DNA of 64,000 nt, from assembly GCA_030848545.1 (NCBI GenBank), contig JAVDCA010000006.1, positions 124,001 through 188,000 on the forward strand. Reading direction: 5' to 3'. The translations under genes and the position numbers were made by a program. Shown piece after piece: positions 39,102-48,225 of this stretch (position 1 is the first letter of the stretch; each line of letters opens with the position of its first letter). The notes beneath the pieces are model-generated. The model was not told the DNA's origin. It searched no databases and was given only the letters and a program-made list of their open reading frames with translations. This DNA is from Astrobacterium formosum. GTDB lineage: Bacteria; Pseudomonadota; Alphaproteobacteria; Rhizobiales; Xanthobacteraceae.

Positions 39102-42100
39102 ATGGCGAAATCATCCGACGACTCGACCCGACCGCCGAAGAAGGCGAAGGACCCGGCACGCCCGACCCGCGCCAAGGCGGCACGGCCCGACATGCAGCCG
39201 CTCGCCCCGGCGCTCGCCGAATTGCTCAATCCCGCCATAGCCCGCGGTACCGCCGGCGTCGGTTCCCAGACCGGCCTGACGCCCCCGCCCGACAATTCCC
39301 GCGACCGCCGGGCCGACTTCGCCGCCGCCCATACGGCGCGCAAGTCGGCGCGGCCCCACGACTCCAAGAGCCCCCTCCCCGACCCTCCCCCGCAATCAGG
39401 GGAGGGAGAGAAGGGCTTTGCGGAGGCCCCGCAGGACTTCTACCGCGACGATGCCGAACTGCGCGAAGCCTCGCCGGAACTCGCGCGGGCGCTGGGCCTG
39501 ACCGACGACGAGGCGTCTGCCTCTCCGCGCTCTTCTCCCTCTCCCCGCATGCGGGGAGAGGGTCGGGGTGAGGGGCTCCCGCCCGCCGACGAGTTCCGCG
39601 ACGCCCCCAAGGGCCGCCGTCCGGTAATTCCGTCCGGCGAAATCGCCAGCATCCCGAGCCAGCTCGCCCTCGACCTGCTGCTGCGCGAGGGCCGGGCCGA
39701 GTTCCGCGGCGACGACGGCGGCGGCAAGGTGTGGGCGCCGCACCGGCCGCCACGGCCGGAGAAATCCGAAGGCGGCGTGCGCTTCGTCATCAAATCCGAT
39801 TTCGAGCCCAGGGGCGACCAGCCGACCGCCATCCGCGATCTGGTCGACGGCATCACCCGCCAGGATCGCACCCAGGTCCTGCTCGGCGTCACCGGCTCGG
39901 GAAAAACCTTCACGATGGCCAAGGTGATCGAGGAGACCCAGCGCCCGGCGCTCATCCTCGCCCCCAACAAGACGCTGGCGGCCCAGCTCTACGGCGAGTT
40001 CAAGAACTTCTTTCCCGACAACGCGGTCGAATACTTCGTCTCCTATTACGACTACTACCAGCCCGAAGCCTACGTGCCGCGCACCGACACCTATATCGAG
40101 AAAGAGTCCTCCATCAACGACCAGATCGACCGCATGCGCCACGCGGCGACGCGCGCGCTCCTGGAGCGCGACGACGTCATCATCGTCGCCTCGGTGTCGT
40201 GCATCTACGGCATCGGCTCGGTCGAGACCTACACCGCGATGACGTTCTCGTTGAAGCGCGGCGACCGCATCAACCAGCGCCAGCTCATCGCCGACCTGGT
40301 GGCGCTGCACTACAAGCGCACGCCCGATTTTTCCCGCGGCTCGTTCCGGGTGCGCGGCGATACCATCGACATCTTCCCGGCCCACTACGAAGACCGCGCC
40401 TGGCGCGTCTCGCTGTTCGGCGACGAGATCGAGAGTATCGAGGAGTTCGACCCGCTCACCGGCCACAAGACCGACGAACTGTCGTTCGTCAAAGTCTACG
40501 CCAATTCCCACTATGTGACGCCGCGGCCGACCCTGATCCAGGCCATGACCAGCATCAAGCAGGAGCTCGCCTGGCGCCTCGCCCAGTTGAACGACGCCGG
40601 CCGCCTCCTGGAGGCGCAGCGGCTGGAACAGCGCACCCAGTTCGACCTGGAAATGATGGAGGCGACCGGAAGCTGTGCCGGCATCGAGAACTATTCGCGC
40701 TACCTGACCGGCCGCCGCCCCGGTGAGCCGCCGCCGACCCTGTTCGAATACGTGCCCGACAATGCGCTGATTTTCTGCGACGAAAGCCATGTGACGATCC
40801 CGCAGATCGGCGGCATGTATCGCGGCGATTTCCGCCGCAAGGCGACGCTGGCCGAATTCGGCTTCCGCCTGCCCTCGTGCATGGACAACCGGCCGCTGCG
40901 CTTCGAGGAATGGGACGCCATGCGGCCGCAGACCATCGCCGTGTCGGCGACGCCCGGCGGCTGGGAAATCGAGCAGTCCGGCGGCGTCTTCGCCGAGCAG
41001 GTGATCCGGCCGACCGGCCTGATCGACCCGCCGGTCGAAGTGCGCCCGGCGCGCACCCAGGTGGACGACGTCATCGGCGAGGTCCGCGCCGTCGCCCAGA
41101 AGGGCTATCGCTCGCTCGTCACCACGCTGACCAAGCGCATGGCCGAGGACCTGACCGAGTACCTGCACGAACAGGGACTGCGGGTGCGTTACATGCACTC
41201 CGACATCGACACCCTGGAGAGGATCGAGATCATCCGCGACCTGCGGCTCGGCGCCTTCGACTGCCTGGTCGGCATCAACCTGCTGCGCGAGGGCCTCGAC
41301 ATTCCGGAGTGCGCCCTGGTGGCGATCCTCGACGCCGACAAGGAAGGTTTTTTGCGTAGCGAGACCTCGCTGATCCAGACCATCGGTCGCGCGGCGCGCA
41401 ATGTGGACGGCCGCGTGGTGCTCTACGCCGACCACATCACCGGCTCCATGGAGCGCGCCATGGCGGAGACCGATCGCCGGCGCGAGAAGCAGACCGCCTA
41501 CAACATCGAGAACGGCATCACGCCGGAGAGCATCAAGAAGGGGATCGGCGACATTCTGTCGTCGGTCTACGAGCGCGACCACGTGCTGGTGTCCACCGGC
41601 GGCGGCATCACCGGCGTCGGCGAGGAGGACGCGGCGACCATCGGCCACAATTTCGAGGCGGTGATCAAGGACCTGGAAACCCGCATGCGCGAGGCCGCCG
41701 CCGACCTGAACTTCGAGGAGGCCGCGCGTCTGCGCGACGAAGTCAAGCGCCTGCACGCCACCGAACTCGCCGTGGTCGACGACCCCACCGCCAAGGTGGT
41801 GAACATCGATGCCAAGGCGCGCGACGCAAGGCGGGGCAGCGCGCCCTCTCCCCGCTCCCCTTCTCCCTCTCCCCGCTTGCGGGGAGAGGGCCGGGGTGAG
41901 GGGCAGCCCCGCGGCACGGGCTCCACCATCCACAAGCCCGACCTCGACGAGATGGGCATCGCCCTCTACCACGAGCGCGCCCCGCACCGGCCGGGCGCCA
42001 AGGGGCCGCGGAAGCCGAACCTGGACGAGATGGGCCCGGGCCCGGAGTCGGCGCCCTATCGCGGCGGGCCGCGGTCGACCATGGGGCGGCCGGGGCAGCG

Positions 42101-42128
42101 GGGTGGGTTCAAGCCGAAGCGGCGGTGA
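39102..42128 (+). CDS. uvrB: Excinuclease ABC subunit B, long form with in-frame repeat insertions
   Basis: 1008 residues against about 670 in E. coli. The UvrB core starts near residue 228 ([17 protein letters not shown]). Walker A GVTGSGKT at 262-269, the beta-hairpin [20 protein letters not shown], helicase motifs [13 protein letters not shown] and TIGRAARN, and the UvrA/C-binding UVR segment [15 protein letters not shown] near 860 are all intact. The 225-residue N-terminal extension is low-complexity and contains two palindromic repeats; a third lies after the UVR segment. The tail has two KP(D/N)LDEMG motifs. It searches DNA for damage with UvrA and loads UvrC. Confidence 0.95.
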   Translation: MAKSSDDSTRPPKKAKDPARPTRAKAARPDMQPLAPALAELLNPAIARGTAGVGSQTGLTPPPDNSRDRRADFAAAHTARKSARPHDSKSPLPDPPPQSGEGEKGFAEAPQDFYRDDAELREASPELARALGLTDDEASASPRSSPSPRMRGEGRGEGLPPADEFRDAPKGRRPVIPSGEIASIPSQLALDLLLREGRAEFRGDDGGGKVWAPHRPPRPEKSEGGVRFVIKSDFEPRGDQPTAIRDLVDGITRQDRTQVLLGVTGSGKTFTMAKVIEETQRPALILAPNKTLAAQLYGEFKNFFPDNAVEYFVSYYDYYQPEAYVPRTDTYIEKESSINDQIDRMRHAATRALLERDDVIIVASVSCIYGIGSVETYTAMTFSLKRGDRINQRQLIADLVALHYKRTPDFSRGSFRVRGDTIDIFPAHYEDRAWRVSLFGDEIESIEEFDPLTGHKTDELSFVKVYANSHYVTPRPTLIQAMTSIKQELAWRLAQLNDAGRLLEAQRLEQRTQFDLEMMEATGSCAGIENYSRYLTGRRPGEPPPTLFEYVPDNALIFCDESHVTIPQIGGMYRGDFRRKATLAEFGFRLPSCMDNRPLRFEEWDAMRPQTIAVSATPGGWEIEQSGGVFAEQVIRPTGLIDPPVEVRPARTQVDDVIGEVRAVAQKGYRSLVTTLTKRMAEDLTEYLHEQGLRVRYMHSDIDTLERIEIIRDLRLGAFDCLVGINLLREGLDIPECALVAILDADKEGFLRSETSLIQTIGRAARNVDGRVVLYADHITGSMERAMAETDRRREKQTAYNIENGITPESIKKGIGDILSSVYERDHVLVSTGGGITGVGEEDAATIGHNFEAVIKDLETRMREAAADLNFEEAARLRDEVKRLHATELAVVDDPTAKVVNIDAKARDARRGSAPSPRSPSPSPRLRGEGRGEGQPRGTGSTIHKPDLDEMGIALYHERAPHRPGAKGPRKPNLDEMGPGPESAPYRGGPRSTMGRPGQRGGFKPKRR
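39370..39413. repeat. Palindromic repeat inside uvrB, first
   Basis: CCCCTCCCC...GGGGAGGGAGAG, a small hairpin of the GGGGAGAG family, read in frame as about residues 90-104 ([15 protein letters not shown]) of UvrB. It lies in the disordered N-terminal extension, where an insertion would be tolerated. Confidence 0.75.
39534..39575. repeat. Palindromic repeat inside uvrB, second
   Basis: CTCTCCCCGCATGCGGGGAG plus GGTCGGGGTGAGGGG. Read in frame as [15 protein letters not shown]. Near-identical to the repeats at 41863 and 50312 and related to 45430, all outside any constraint from UvrB function. Confidence 0.85.
41863..41903. repeat. Palindromic repeat inside uvrB, third
   Basis: CTCTCCCCGCTTGCGGGGAG plus GGCCGGGGTGAGGGG, in frame as [15 protein letters not shown] after the UVR segment. 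Frame and translation phase are the same as in the second repeat. Confidence 0.85.
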
Positions 42129-42195
42129 CCGACGGCAAACCGACAACCTTCTGATCTCGCTCAACGAATGAAGGTCCATTGCGGCTCCGGCCATC

Positions 42196-42216
42196 TTGTA
42201 ATACGGTGTATTACAA
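42196..42216. promoter_or_regulatory. Operator of the RHH/ParE module
   Basis: Perfect palindrome TTGTAATAC-GGT-GTATTACAA, 12 bases before the antitoxin ATG and AT-rich against its surroundings. This is the position and form expected for autoregulation by an RHH antitoxin; binding is inferred. Confidence 0.8.
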
Positions 42217-42228
42217 ACGAGGTCAGCG

Positions 42229-42501
42229 ATGGGCAAAAGCAACGAACTCTCGGACCCGATTTCTCTGAGGCTACCGGTGGACGTGCTTGCAGCCATCGAA
42301 CAGGTGGCGACGGCGACCGACCGCAGTCGGAGTTGGGTCATTGTTCGCGCCCTCAAGCGATATCTCATGACGGAAGGGGCGCAGATCCTCGACGTGGTCG
42401 AGGGCCGCGCCCAGATCGCCGCCGGAGATGTTCACGACATGGATGACGTCCTCGACGAGGTCGAGCGGATCGTTCGTTCGCCGTCCGGCGAAGCGGCTTG
42501 A
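42229..42501 (+). CDS. Ribbon-helix-helix antitoxin (RelB/CopG type)
   Basis: 90 residues. RHH region DPISLRLPVDVLAAIEQVAT then DRSRSWVIVRALKRYLM, followed by an acidic tail (DVHDMDDVLDEVERIV) to clamp the toxin. First gene of a two-gene module directly after uvrB. Its stop overlaps the toxin ATG by one base (TGATG). A perfect palindrome lies just upstream. Confidence 0.9.
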   Translation: MGKSNELSDPISLRLPVDVLAAIEQVATATDRSRSWVIVRALKRYLMTEGAQILDVVEGRAQIAAGDVHDMDDVLDEVERIVRSPSGEAA

Positions 42502-42851
42502 TGTCCAAGGTCAGGCTTTCCAGGAACGCGCGGATTTTCATCCAGCGTGAAGCCAAATATTTGCGTGAGAGAAATCAGGCCGCAGCCGAAAACTTTCTCG
42601 GTCGGCTCCGGCAGGCCAGACGCAACCTGGCGCAGTTTCCCAGGATCGGCCACGAAAAAACCTCGCTGCCGATCGAAGGCGCGATGCGTCTCGTCGTCGG
42701 CGACTACATCCTGGACTACGACCTCGACGACGAGGGCGTCGCCATCACCGCGATCCGCCACGGCCGCCAACAGGACCCCGACCTCGAAAAGGACGAGGAT
42801 TTCGACTTCGAGGCGGACGCCTCGCCGCCGAAAAAACAGACCCGGACTTAG
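42501..42851 (+). CDS. ParE-family toxin with acidic C-terminal tail
   Basis: 116 residues. ParE-type N-half (SRNARIFIQREAKYLRERNQ, LGRLRQARRNLAQFPRIGHE) and beta core (MRLVVGDYILDYDLDDEGVA, ITAIRHGRQ). The last 25 residues form an acidic/lysine tail (DLEKDEDFDFEADASPPKKQ) beyond the usual fold. Probably poisons gyrase, or cuts mRNA if RelE-like. Followed immediately by a decayed copy of the uvrB 3' end. Confidence 0.88.
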   Translation: MSKVRLSRNARIFIQREAKYLRERNQAAAENFLGRLRQARRNLAQFPRIGHEKTSLPIEGAMRLVVGDYILDYDLDDEGVAITAIRHGRQQDPDLEKDEDFDFEADASPPKKQTRT

Positions 42852-42855
42852 TTGA

Positions 42856-42949
42856 GCCCCGGGGCCGGAAGCGACGCCCTATCGCGGCGGACCGGGGTCG
42901 ACGATGGGAAGGCCGGGACAGAGGTGGGTTCATGCCGAAGAGAAGGTAG
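42856..42949 (+). pseudogene. Decayed copy of the uvrB 3' end (segment B)
   Basis: Aligns base for base with the last ~96 bases of uvrB (42033-42128), about four in five positions equal by eye. Aligned codons read APGPEATPYRGGPGSTMGRP against [20 protein letters not shown], then a two-base deletion shifts the frame. The remaining ~210 bases to the LacI stop hold no gene; a GCATCCGGGGCACGAG piece near 43087 resembles the palindromic element ends. Confidence 0.8.
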
Positions 42950-43158
42950 CTCCCCCTTTATGACCGAGCTCGTCGGGCGATTATACGCCGACGGCCTTGT
43001 GTTTTCTGACGGCGGCCATCCATGAGAGCGGCTATCAACGTATACTCATCTCCGAGCGCCTCATTTGTGCCGATAGCTCAACTGCGCATCCGGGGCACGA
43101 GAAAACACCGGGAAGCCGGATTTGCCGTGAGACGGCCGGAGCTTCGCACCGCCCCCCT

Positions 43159-44223
43159 CTACACGCTCCCCCGCTCCACGAACGCCAGTTCCAGAACGCG
43201 CTGCCGCCTGACCGAGGGTTCGTCGCTCCAGCGGTCGAGCAGCATCGCTCCCGCGTTCACCCCGAGGGCGCGGGCGTCGAAGGTGACGGTGGTGAGTCCC
43301 GGCGACATCTGGTCGGCGGTGTCGTTGTCGCCGAAGCCCACGATGGCGAGCCGTCCCGGCACCACGATGCCGCGGGCGCGCGCCTCGATCAGGGCGCCGG
43401 TGGCCAAAAGATCGTTGGCGCCGAACACCGCCGTGACGGCAGGTTCGCGCTCCATCAGGGCCGCGAAGGCGTCACGACCATCGGACAGTCCGGTCACCTC
43501 CGGCACCGTCACCACATGGACGACGTCGAGGCCGAGCTCGGCGGCGGCGGCGCGAAAGCCGGTGAGGCGCAGCGCCCCGCGGCCGCCGGCGCGGCCGATG
43601 AAGGCGAGGTGGCGATGGCCGGCGGCGGCGAGCCGGCGGGCCGCGAGCGCGCCGGCGTCGTAATTGGAGATGCCGACCAGCATGTCGATGGGGTCCGGCG
43701 GATAGGCCCAGGTCTCGACCACCGGGATGCCGAGCCCGCGCAATGCCTCGCGGTTCTGTTCGAGCTCGATGACGCCGGTGAACATCACCGCCGCCGGCCG
43801 CAGGCCGAGCAGCGACTGGATCATCGCCGATTCCTTGGCGTAGGAATACGAGGTCTGGCCGACCATGACCTCGTAGCCCTCCGGCTCCAGCACCGAGGCG
43901 AAGCCGCGCACCGCGAGCCCGAACTGCTGGCTCAGCATGTTGGACACGAAGGCGACGACGAGGTTGGAGCGCCCGCTGCGCAGCGCCCGCGCATGCGGAT
44001 TGGAGGCGTAGCCGGTCTCGGCGATGACGGCACGCACCCGCTCGAGGGTCTTGGCCTTGACCTTGTCGGGATGGCGCAGCACCCGCGACACGGTGACGGG
44101 GGCGACGCCGGCGCGGCGCGCCACCTCCTCGATGCGCGGCGGCCGTCCCGCCGCCGTGGCGTGCTCGGCCGGCACGCGCACGACAGCGTCATGGGTCGGA
44201 CCAGTCTTCGCCTCATCGGCCAT
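43159..44223 (-). CDS. LacI-family transcriptional regulator
   Basis: 354 residues. A ~28-residue tail precedes the LacI HTH (RIEEVARRAGVAPVTVSRVL, then HPDKVKAKTLERVRAV and hinge ARALRSGRSNL). The rest is the sugar/purine-binding-protein-like core (VFGANDLLATGALIEARARG, VGFGDNDTADQMSPGLTTV). The gene resembles GntR-type LacI members (gluconate repressor). Last gene of the minus-strand operon that begins with the deaminase, and likely regulator of the operator at 50243. ATG 44223 or GTG 44226. Confidence 0.93.
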   Translation of the reverse strand: MADEAKTGPTHDAVVRVPAEHATAAGRPPRIEEVARRAGVAPVTVSRVLRHPDKVKAKTLERVRAVIAETGYASNPHARALRSGRSNLVVAFVSNMLSQQFGLAVRGFASVLEPEGYEVMVGQTSYSYAKESAMIQSLLGLRPAAVMFTGVIELEQNREALRGLGIPVVETWAYPPDPIDMLVGISNYDAGALAARRLAAAGHRHLAFIGRAGGRGALRLTGFRAAAAELGLDVVHVVTVPEVTGLSDGRDAFAALMEREPAVTAVFGANDLLATGALIEARARGIVVPGRLAIVGFGDNDTADQMSPGLTTVTFDARALGVNAGAMLLDRWSDEPSVRRQRVLELAFVERGSV

Positions 44224-44279
44224 CACGGTCTCCGGCGCCGCTCGACGTGCACGACGAATCGGCGTCGCGGGGTCGTCAG

Positions 44280-45308
44280 CTATCCGCCCAGGGCCTCGGC
44301 CCGTGTCAACAGCCGCCCCACCTGCACCAGGCAGTCGCCGCTTTCGCTGTCCGTATGCAGGCGCTGCGAGATCACGATGCCGTCGGCGGGGAAGCGCAAG
44401 GTCTCTTCCGCTTGGTCCGGGCGCTCGAAATCGTGGTACCAGCCGGCGACCTCGCCGGCTTTGACGCGCGCGCCCGGCAGCACGGCCGGCTCGAACCAGC
44501 CGCGACGGGTGGCGAACACCGCCTGGTCGTGGCTCTGCAGGGCGAGGAGCTGAGTCGGGGCATCGACGGCCGCATGCGGCCCGAGCACCGGCGCCTCGAC
44601 ACTGCCGAGCGCGATCAGGAGCCGGTCGATGGCGCGTGCGGTCAGCGCCATGCTGGCCGGCGTCACGGTGGCACCGCCGCCGAACTCGCCCGAGACCCCG
44701 ATGGCGCCGGCGCGCGCCGCCGCCGCCATGGAGGTGGGCGCGGTGGCGCCGTTCTCGGCCACGAAGGCGAACGGCATGCCGAGGCCCTCCATCAACTCAA
44801 GCGCGCGCGCCAGCATCGCCGGCGTACCCTGCTTCTCCATCAGGGCGCAGGGCAGATGCGCCATGGTGGTGCCGCCGGAATGGATGTCGAAGACGACGTC
44901 GTGGCGGGGAAAGAGCTCGTGCTCGAGGAAATGGGCGAGCCGGAAGGTGGGCGCGCCGGCGGGATCGCCCGGGAAGGCGCGGTTGAGATTGCCCTCGTCG
45001 AGCGGCGAGCGCCGCCGCGCCGCCATCATGGCGGGCCGGTTGGCGAACGGGACGATGGTGATCTCGCCGCGCATCGCGGCGGGATCGAGCCGGCGCATCA
45101 GGCGCGTAAGGCAGATCTCGCCCTCGTATTCGTCGCCGTGATTGCCGGCCATGAGGAGGACGCGCGGGCCGGTACCGTTCCTGATCCGGCACACCGGCAC
45201 CTTGACCTGATAATAGGGCGAGCGATCGATGGAGAACGGGATCCCGAGATGGCTGAGATGTTTGCCATCGGCGGAGAAATCGATCTGGTGGAATAAACCT
45301 GTATGCAT
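44280..45308 (-). CDS. Succinylglutamate desuccinylase/aspartoacylase-family zinc deacylase
   Basis: 342 residues. Zinc ligands H57 and E60 (AGNHGDEYEGE) and H143 (DIHSGG) and the substrate arginine block PFANRPAMMAARRR fit the AstE/ASPA family; the EGNLNRAFPG block matches DoeB-like deacetylases. It removes an acyl group from an N-acyl amino acid. Ectoine-type DoeB enzymes share this form, but no ectoine hydrolase is next to it. In the operon it follows RidA after a 268-base gap rich in palindromic repeat. Confidence 0.87.
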   Translation of the reverse strand: MHTGLFHQIDFSADGKHLSHLGIPFSIDRSPYYQVKVPVCRIRNGTGPRVLLMAGNHGDEYEGEICLTRLMRRLDPAAMRGEITIVPFANRPAMMAARRRSPLDEGNLNRAFPGDPAGAPTFRLAHFLEHELFPRHDVVFDIHSGGTTMAHLPCALMEKQGTPAMLARALELMEGLGMPFAFVAENGATAPTSMAAAARAGAIGVSGEFGGGATVTPASMALTARAIDRLLIALGSVEAPVLGPHAAVDAPTQLLALQSHDQAVFATRRGWFEPAVLPGARVKAGEVAGWYHDFERPDQAEETLRFPADGIVISQRLHTDSESGDCLVQVGRLLTRAEALGG

Positions 45309-45429
45309 CCGGCACCTCGCAGCGACGGCGCCACCGCCGTCGGGCGTTGTTGGTCAGGGAAACGTTGGTTGCGGCATGTGAGGCATGGGTCGTTGGATGC
45401 GGGCACGGATCGTCAGCGAGCACGGCCGG

Positions 45430-45537
45430 CCCCCTCTCCCCATTTGGGAAGAGGGATGGGGTGAGGGGGTAGCGATCTATCGATAGGCCGGAGCCCCCTC
45501 ACCCCAACCCTCTCCCCTCCGGGGAGAGGGAGCCCCG
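45430..45537. repeat. Palindromic repeat cluster (GGGGAGAG family)
   Basis: Two hairpin units back to back, CCCCTCTCCCCATTTGGGAA and CCCTCTCCCCTCCGGGGAGA, each followed or preceded by the GGGGTGAGGGG tail, with a central CGATCTATCGATAGG. Sits between ridA and the deacylase gene within the operon and could cause differential expression. Confidence 0.85.
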
Positions 45538-45576
45538 CTGTGCCCGCCGAACGTCCATGCCCCGATCCTTAAATCC

Positions 45577-45921
45577 TCACACCGCCGCGATGGCGGTCAT
45601 CTCGACGCGCAGGTCGGGATCGGCGAGGCGGGCCTCGACGCAGGCGCGGGCGGGCGGGTTTTTGGGATCAATCCAGGCGTCGTAGACCTTGTTCATGGCG
45701 TCGAAATCGACGATGTGCGGCAGGAAGACGTTGACGGCGACGAGCTTGGAGCGGTCGCTGCCGGCCTGCTTGAGGAGGGCGTCGATCTTGGCGAGCACCT
45801 GGGCGGTCTGGGACTCGACGCCGGCCTTGCGGTCGTCGGCGACCTGCCCGGAAATGTGGACGGCGCCGCCATAGACCACAGCCTGGCTCATGCGCGGGCC
45901 GACATCGAAACGTTTGATCAT
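45577..45921 (-). CDS. RidA-family (YjgF/UK114) imine deaminase
   Basis: 114 residues. RidA features: VHISGQVADD, TAQVLAKIDALLKQAGSDRS, FLPHIVDFDAMNKVYD and the PARACVEARLADPDLRVEMT end with the arginine (R in PPARACVEA) that holds the carboxylate. RidA hydrolyses reactive enamine/imine intermediates made by PLP deaminases, which fits the deaminase at the head of this operon. Confidence 0.92.
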   Translation of the reverse strand: MIKRFDVGPRMSQAVVYGGAVHISGQVADDRKAGVESQTAQVLAKIDALLKQAGSDRSKLVAVNVFLPHIVDFDAMNKVYDAWIDPKNPPARACVEARLADPDLRVEMTAIAAV

Positions 45922-46001
45922 CGCAACAGACTCCTTTCGGGGGAATGACCACCCCGCGCTTGCCGGCGCGGAGTGGTCGAAGCATTCGTGCAAAGCACGC
46001 C

Positions 46002-46799
46002 TCACAGCGTCGGCAGGGCCTGCTCTTCCTTGAACCACTTGAGCTGCAGGGCGCCGAGCTTGCCGTTGAGCTTGTTGGCGAACAGCGTCGTGTTGACCCA
46101 GTTGAGCAGGTTCTGCTCGCCCTGGCGCACGCCCACATGGGCGGGCGACTGGCGGATCACGAACTTCATCTCGACTTCCTTGGTCGGGTTCTGCTCCATC
46201 ACCTTGATGGCGATGGCGCTGTTCTCCGCGAAGGTGTCGGCCTGGCCGGCGAGATAGGCGGCGATCGCCGCCGGCGTGTCCTCGAAGCGCACCACCTTGA
46301 CGTCCTTGGCATTGTCGGTGAGCCAGAGGTCGAGCGTCGTGCCCTTGGCGACCGCGACGGTGCGGCCCTTGAGGTTGTCGGGCTTCTTGCCGGTGGCGGC
46401 GGGGATCGACTTCGGGCCGTAGACGCCGAGATTCACCACCGCGTAGGGCTGCGAGAACATGATCTGCTGGGCGCGCTCGGGCGTGGCGCCGAGGCCGGCG
46501 ATCAGGATGTCGATCTTGTCGGACAGGAGGCTCGGGATGCGGGCGGCGCCGGTCACCGGCACGAGTTCGAGCTTGACGCCCATGTCGCTGGCGAGAAGCT
46601 GGGCGAGGTCGGCGTCGAGGCCGGCGATCTCGCCCTTGGCGTCCTTGAAGCCCCACGGGGCGGCGTCGGTGAGGATGCCGACGCGCAGCTTGCCGGCGCT
46701 CAGCACGCCCTGGAGCTTGTCGGCGGCCCGGGCGTCGGGGGCCGCGAAGACCGAAAGCGCCATCGCGGCGGCGGCGAAGAGGACCTTTAGCTGCGTCAT
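46002..46799 (-). CDS. Polar amino acid ABC transporter substrate-binding protein
   Basis: 265 residues, Sec signal 1-26 (ARAAD). SBP_bac_3 fold: GKLRVGILTDAAPWGFKDAK, GLDADLAQLLASDMGVKLEL, FSQPYAVVNLGVYG, LKGRTVAVAKGTTLD. Soluble periplasmic receptor for the ATPase and two permeases encoded upstream in the operon. Ligand probably an amino acid or derivative; the exact one is not readable. Confidence 0.92.
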   Translation of the reverse strand: MTQLKVLFAAAAMALSVFAAPDARAADKLQGVLSAGKLRVGILTDAAPWGFKDAKGEIAGLDADLAQLLASDMGVKLELVPVTGAARIPSLLSDKIDILIAGLGATPERAQQIMFSQPYAVVNLGVYGPKSIPAATGKKPDNLKGRTVAVAKGTTLDLWLTDNAKDVKVVRFEDTPAAIAAYLAGQADTFAENSAIAIKVMEQNPTKEVEMKFVIRQSPAHVGVRQGEQNLLNWVNTTLFANKLNGKLGALQLKWFKEEQALPTL

Positions 46800-46846
46800 G
46801 CTCTCTCTCCTGGTATCGGCGCTGCGGCCGGTTTGAGGAAGTGGCT

Positions 46847-47575
46847 CTACTTGACGGAAGCGATGAAGCTCTTGAGCTCGGGGGTCTTGGGATGGGCGAA
46901 GAGTTCGGCCGGCGGCCCCTCCTCCCAGACGCGGCCCTGGTGCATGAAGACGATGCGGTTGGCGACGTTGCGGGCGAACCCCATCTCATGGGTGACCAGG
47001 ATCATGGTCATGCCCTGGCGCGCCATCGCCTCCATGACCTTGAGAACCTCGCCGACGAGTTCGGGATCGAGCGCCGAGGTCACCTCGTCGAACAGCATCA
47101 GATGCGGCTTCATGGCGAGGCAGCGCGCGATGGCGACGCGCTGCTGCTGGCCGCCGGAGAGTTGCTCCGGCCAGGCGTCGATCTTGTCGGCCAGCCCGAC
47201 ACGCGTCAGCACGTCCTCGGCGAGCGCGCGCGCCTCGGCCTTACCGATGCCGCCGGTCAGGAGCGGCGCCAGCGTGACGTTGCGCTCCACGTTGAGGTGG
47301 GGAAACAGGTTGAAGGCCTGGAAGACGATGCCGACGCGCTGGCGGAACTGGCGCAGGTCCGGCATCTTGGCATGAATCTGGCGGCCCTCGACGCGGATCT
47401 CGCCGCCCTCGATGGTCTCGAGCGCGTTGATGCAGCGCAGGAGCGTCGACTTGCCCGAGCCGGAGCGGCCGATGATGGTGACGATCTCGCCCTCGGCAAC
47501 GTCGAGGGAGACACCCTTGAGCACTTCCACGTGCCCGAACTTCTTGTAGACGTCGCGGATCTCAACGAGCGCCAT
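46847..47575 (-). CDS. Polar amino acid ABC transporter ATPase (GlnQ-like)
   Basis: 242 residues. Walker A GRSGSGKST, signature LSGGQQQRVAIARCL, Walker B LMLFDEVTSALDPELV, H-switch VTHEMGFARNV, all intact. The FQAFNLFPHLNVERNVTLAP block marks the GlnQ/HisP branch. It overlaps the permease gene upstream by 14 bases and drives import. Confidence 0.95.
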   Translation of the reverse strand: MALVEIRDVYKKFGHVEVLKGVSLDVAEGEIVTIIGRSGSGKSTLLRCINALETIEGGEIRVEGRQIHAKMPDLRQFRQRVGIVFQAFNLFPHLNVERNVTLAPLLTGGIGKAEARALAEDVLTRVGLADKIDAWPEQLSGGQQQRVAIARCLAMKPHLMLFDEVTSALDPELVGEVLKVMEAMARQGMTMILVTHEMGFARNVANRIVFMHQGRVWEEGPPAELFAHPKTPELKSFIASVK

Positions 47576-48212
47576 TGAGGCGGGCCTCCAGAGAGCGGGA
47601 CCACAGGGTGAGCGGCAGGCACAGGGCGAAGTAGATCGCCGCCACCACGCTGTAGGTGAGCAGGGGTTGGAAGGTGGCGGCGCTGGTCACCTGGCCGGCC
47701 CGCGCCAGTTCGACGAAGCCGACGATGGAGGCAAGCGACGTGCCCTTGATGAGCTGGACCAGGAAGCCGACCGTGGGTGGCGTCGCCATGCGCAGCGCCT
47801 GCGGGCCGATGATGTGGAAAAACTGCTGCGTGAGCGACAGGCCGAGGCAGGCGCCGGCCTCCCACTGCGCCTGCTTCACCGCCTGCAGGGAACCGCGCCA
47901 GATGTCGCCGAGGAAGCCGGCCGTGTAGAGCGTGTAGGCGACCGTGACGGCGATCAGCGCCGGCACCTGCAGGCCGAGAAACACCGGCATGCCGAAATAG
48001 AAGAAGAACAGGAGGCCGAGCAGCGGCACGCCCTGGATGAGCTGGATGATGCCGGACGCGGCCCAGCGCAGCGGCGCGTGCCGGCTGATGCGCGCGGTCG
48101 CCAGAGCGAGCCCGAGCGGCGCCCCGAAGACAAGCGCCAGCACGACGAGCAAGACCGTCCACTGCACGGCGGTGACGAGGGAGACGAGATCGACGAAGGC
48201 GAAGGAGCGCAT
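47562..48212 (-). CDS. Polar amino acid ABC permease, second copy
   Basis: 216 residues, about five membrane helices. The EAA loop of His/Glu/Gln permeases is seen in QWEAGACLGLSLTQQFFHII; signature IQGVPLLGLLFFFYFGM. Partner of the permease encoded just upstream. Start at ATG 48212, with the upstream gene stop 14 bases away. Confidence 0.92.
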   Translation of the reverse strand: MRSFAFVDLVSLVTAVQWTVLLVVLALVFGAPLGLALATARISRHAPLRWAASGIIQLIQGVPLLGLLFFFYFGMPVFLGLQVPALIAVTVAYTLYTAGFLGDIWRGSLQAVKQAQWEAGACLGLSLTQQFFHIIGPQALRMATPPTVGFLVQLIKGTSLASIVGFVELARAGQVTSAATFQPLLTYSVVAAIYFALCLPLTLWSRSLEARLNGAR

Positions 48213-48225
48213 CGGTTCGCCTCCG

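Noticed and set aside
39370-39575. Intein or domain insertion in UvrB
   Set aside because: The inserted pieces are short palindromes of a dispersed family, without intein motifs.
39396-42368. 990-codon open frame antisense to uvrB
   Set aside because: The plus strand encodes intact UvrB motifs; long antisense frames are expected in GC-rich DNA and this one shows no family pattern.
42745-42933. Small minus-strand gene after the ParE toxin
   Set aside because: Its translation mirrors the complement of the uvrB tail; it exists only because of the duplicated tail.
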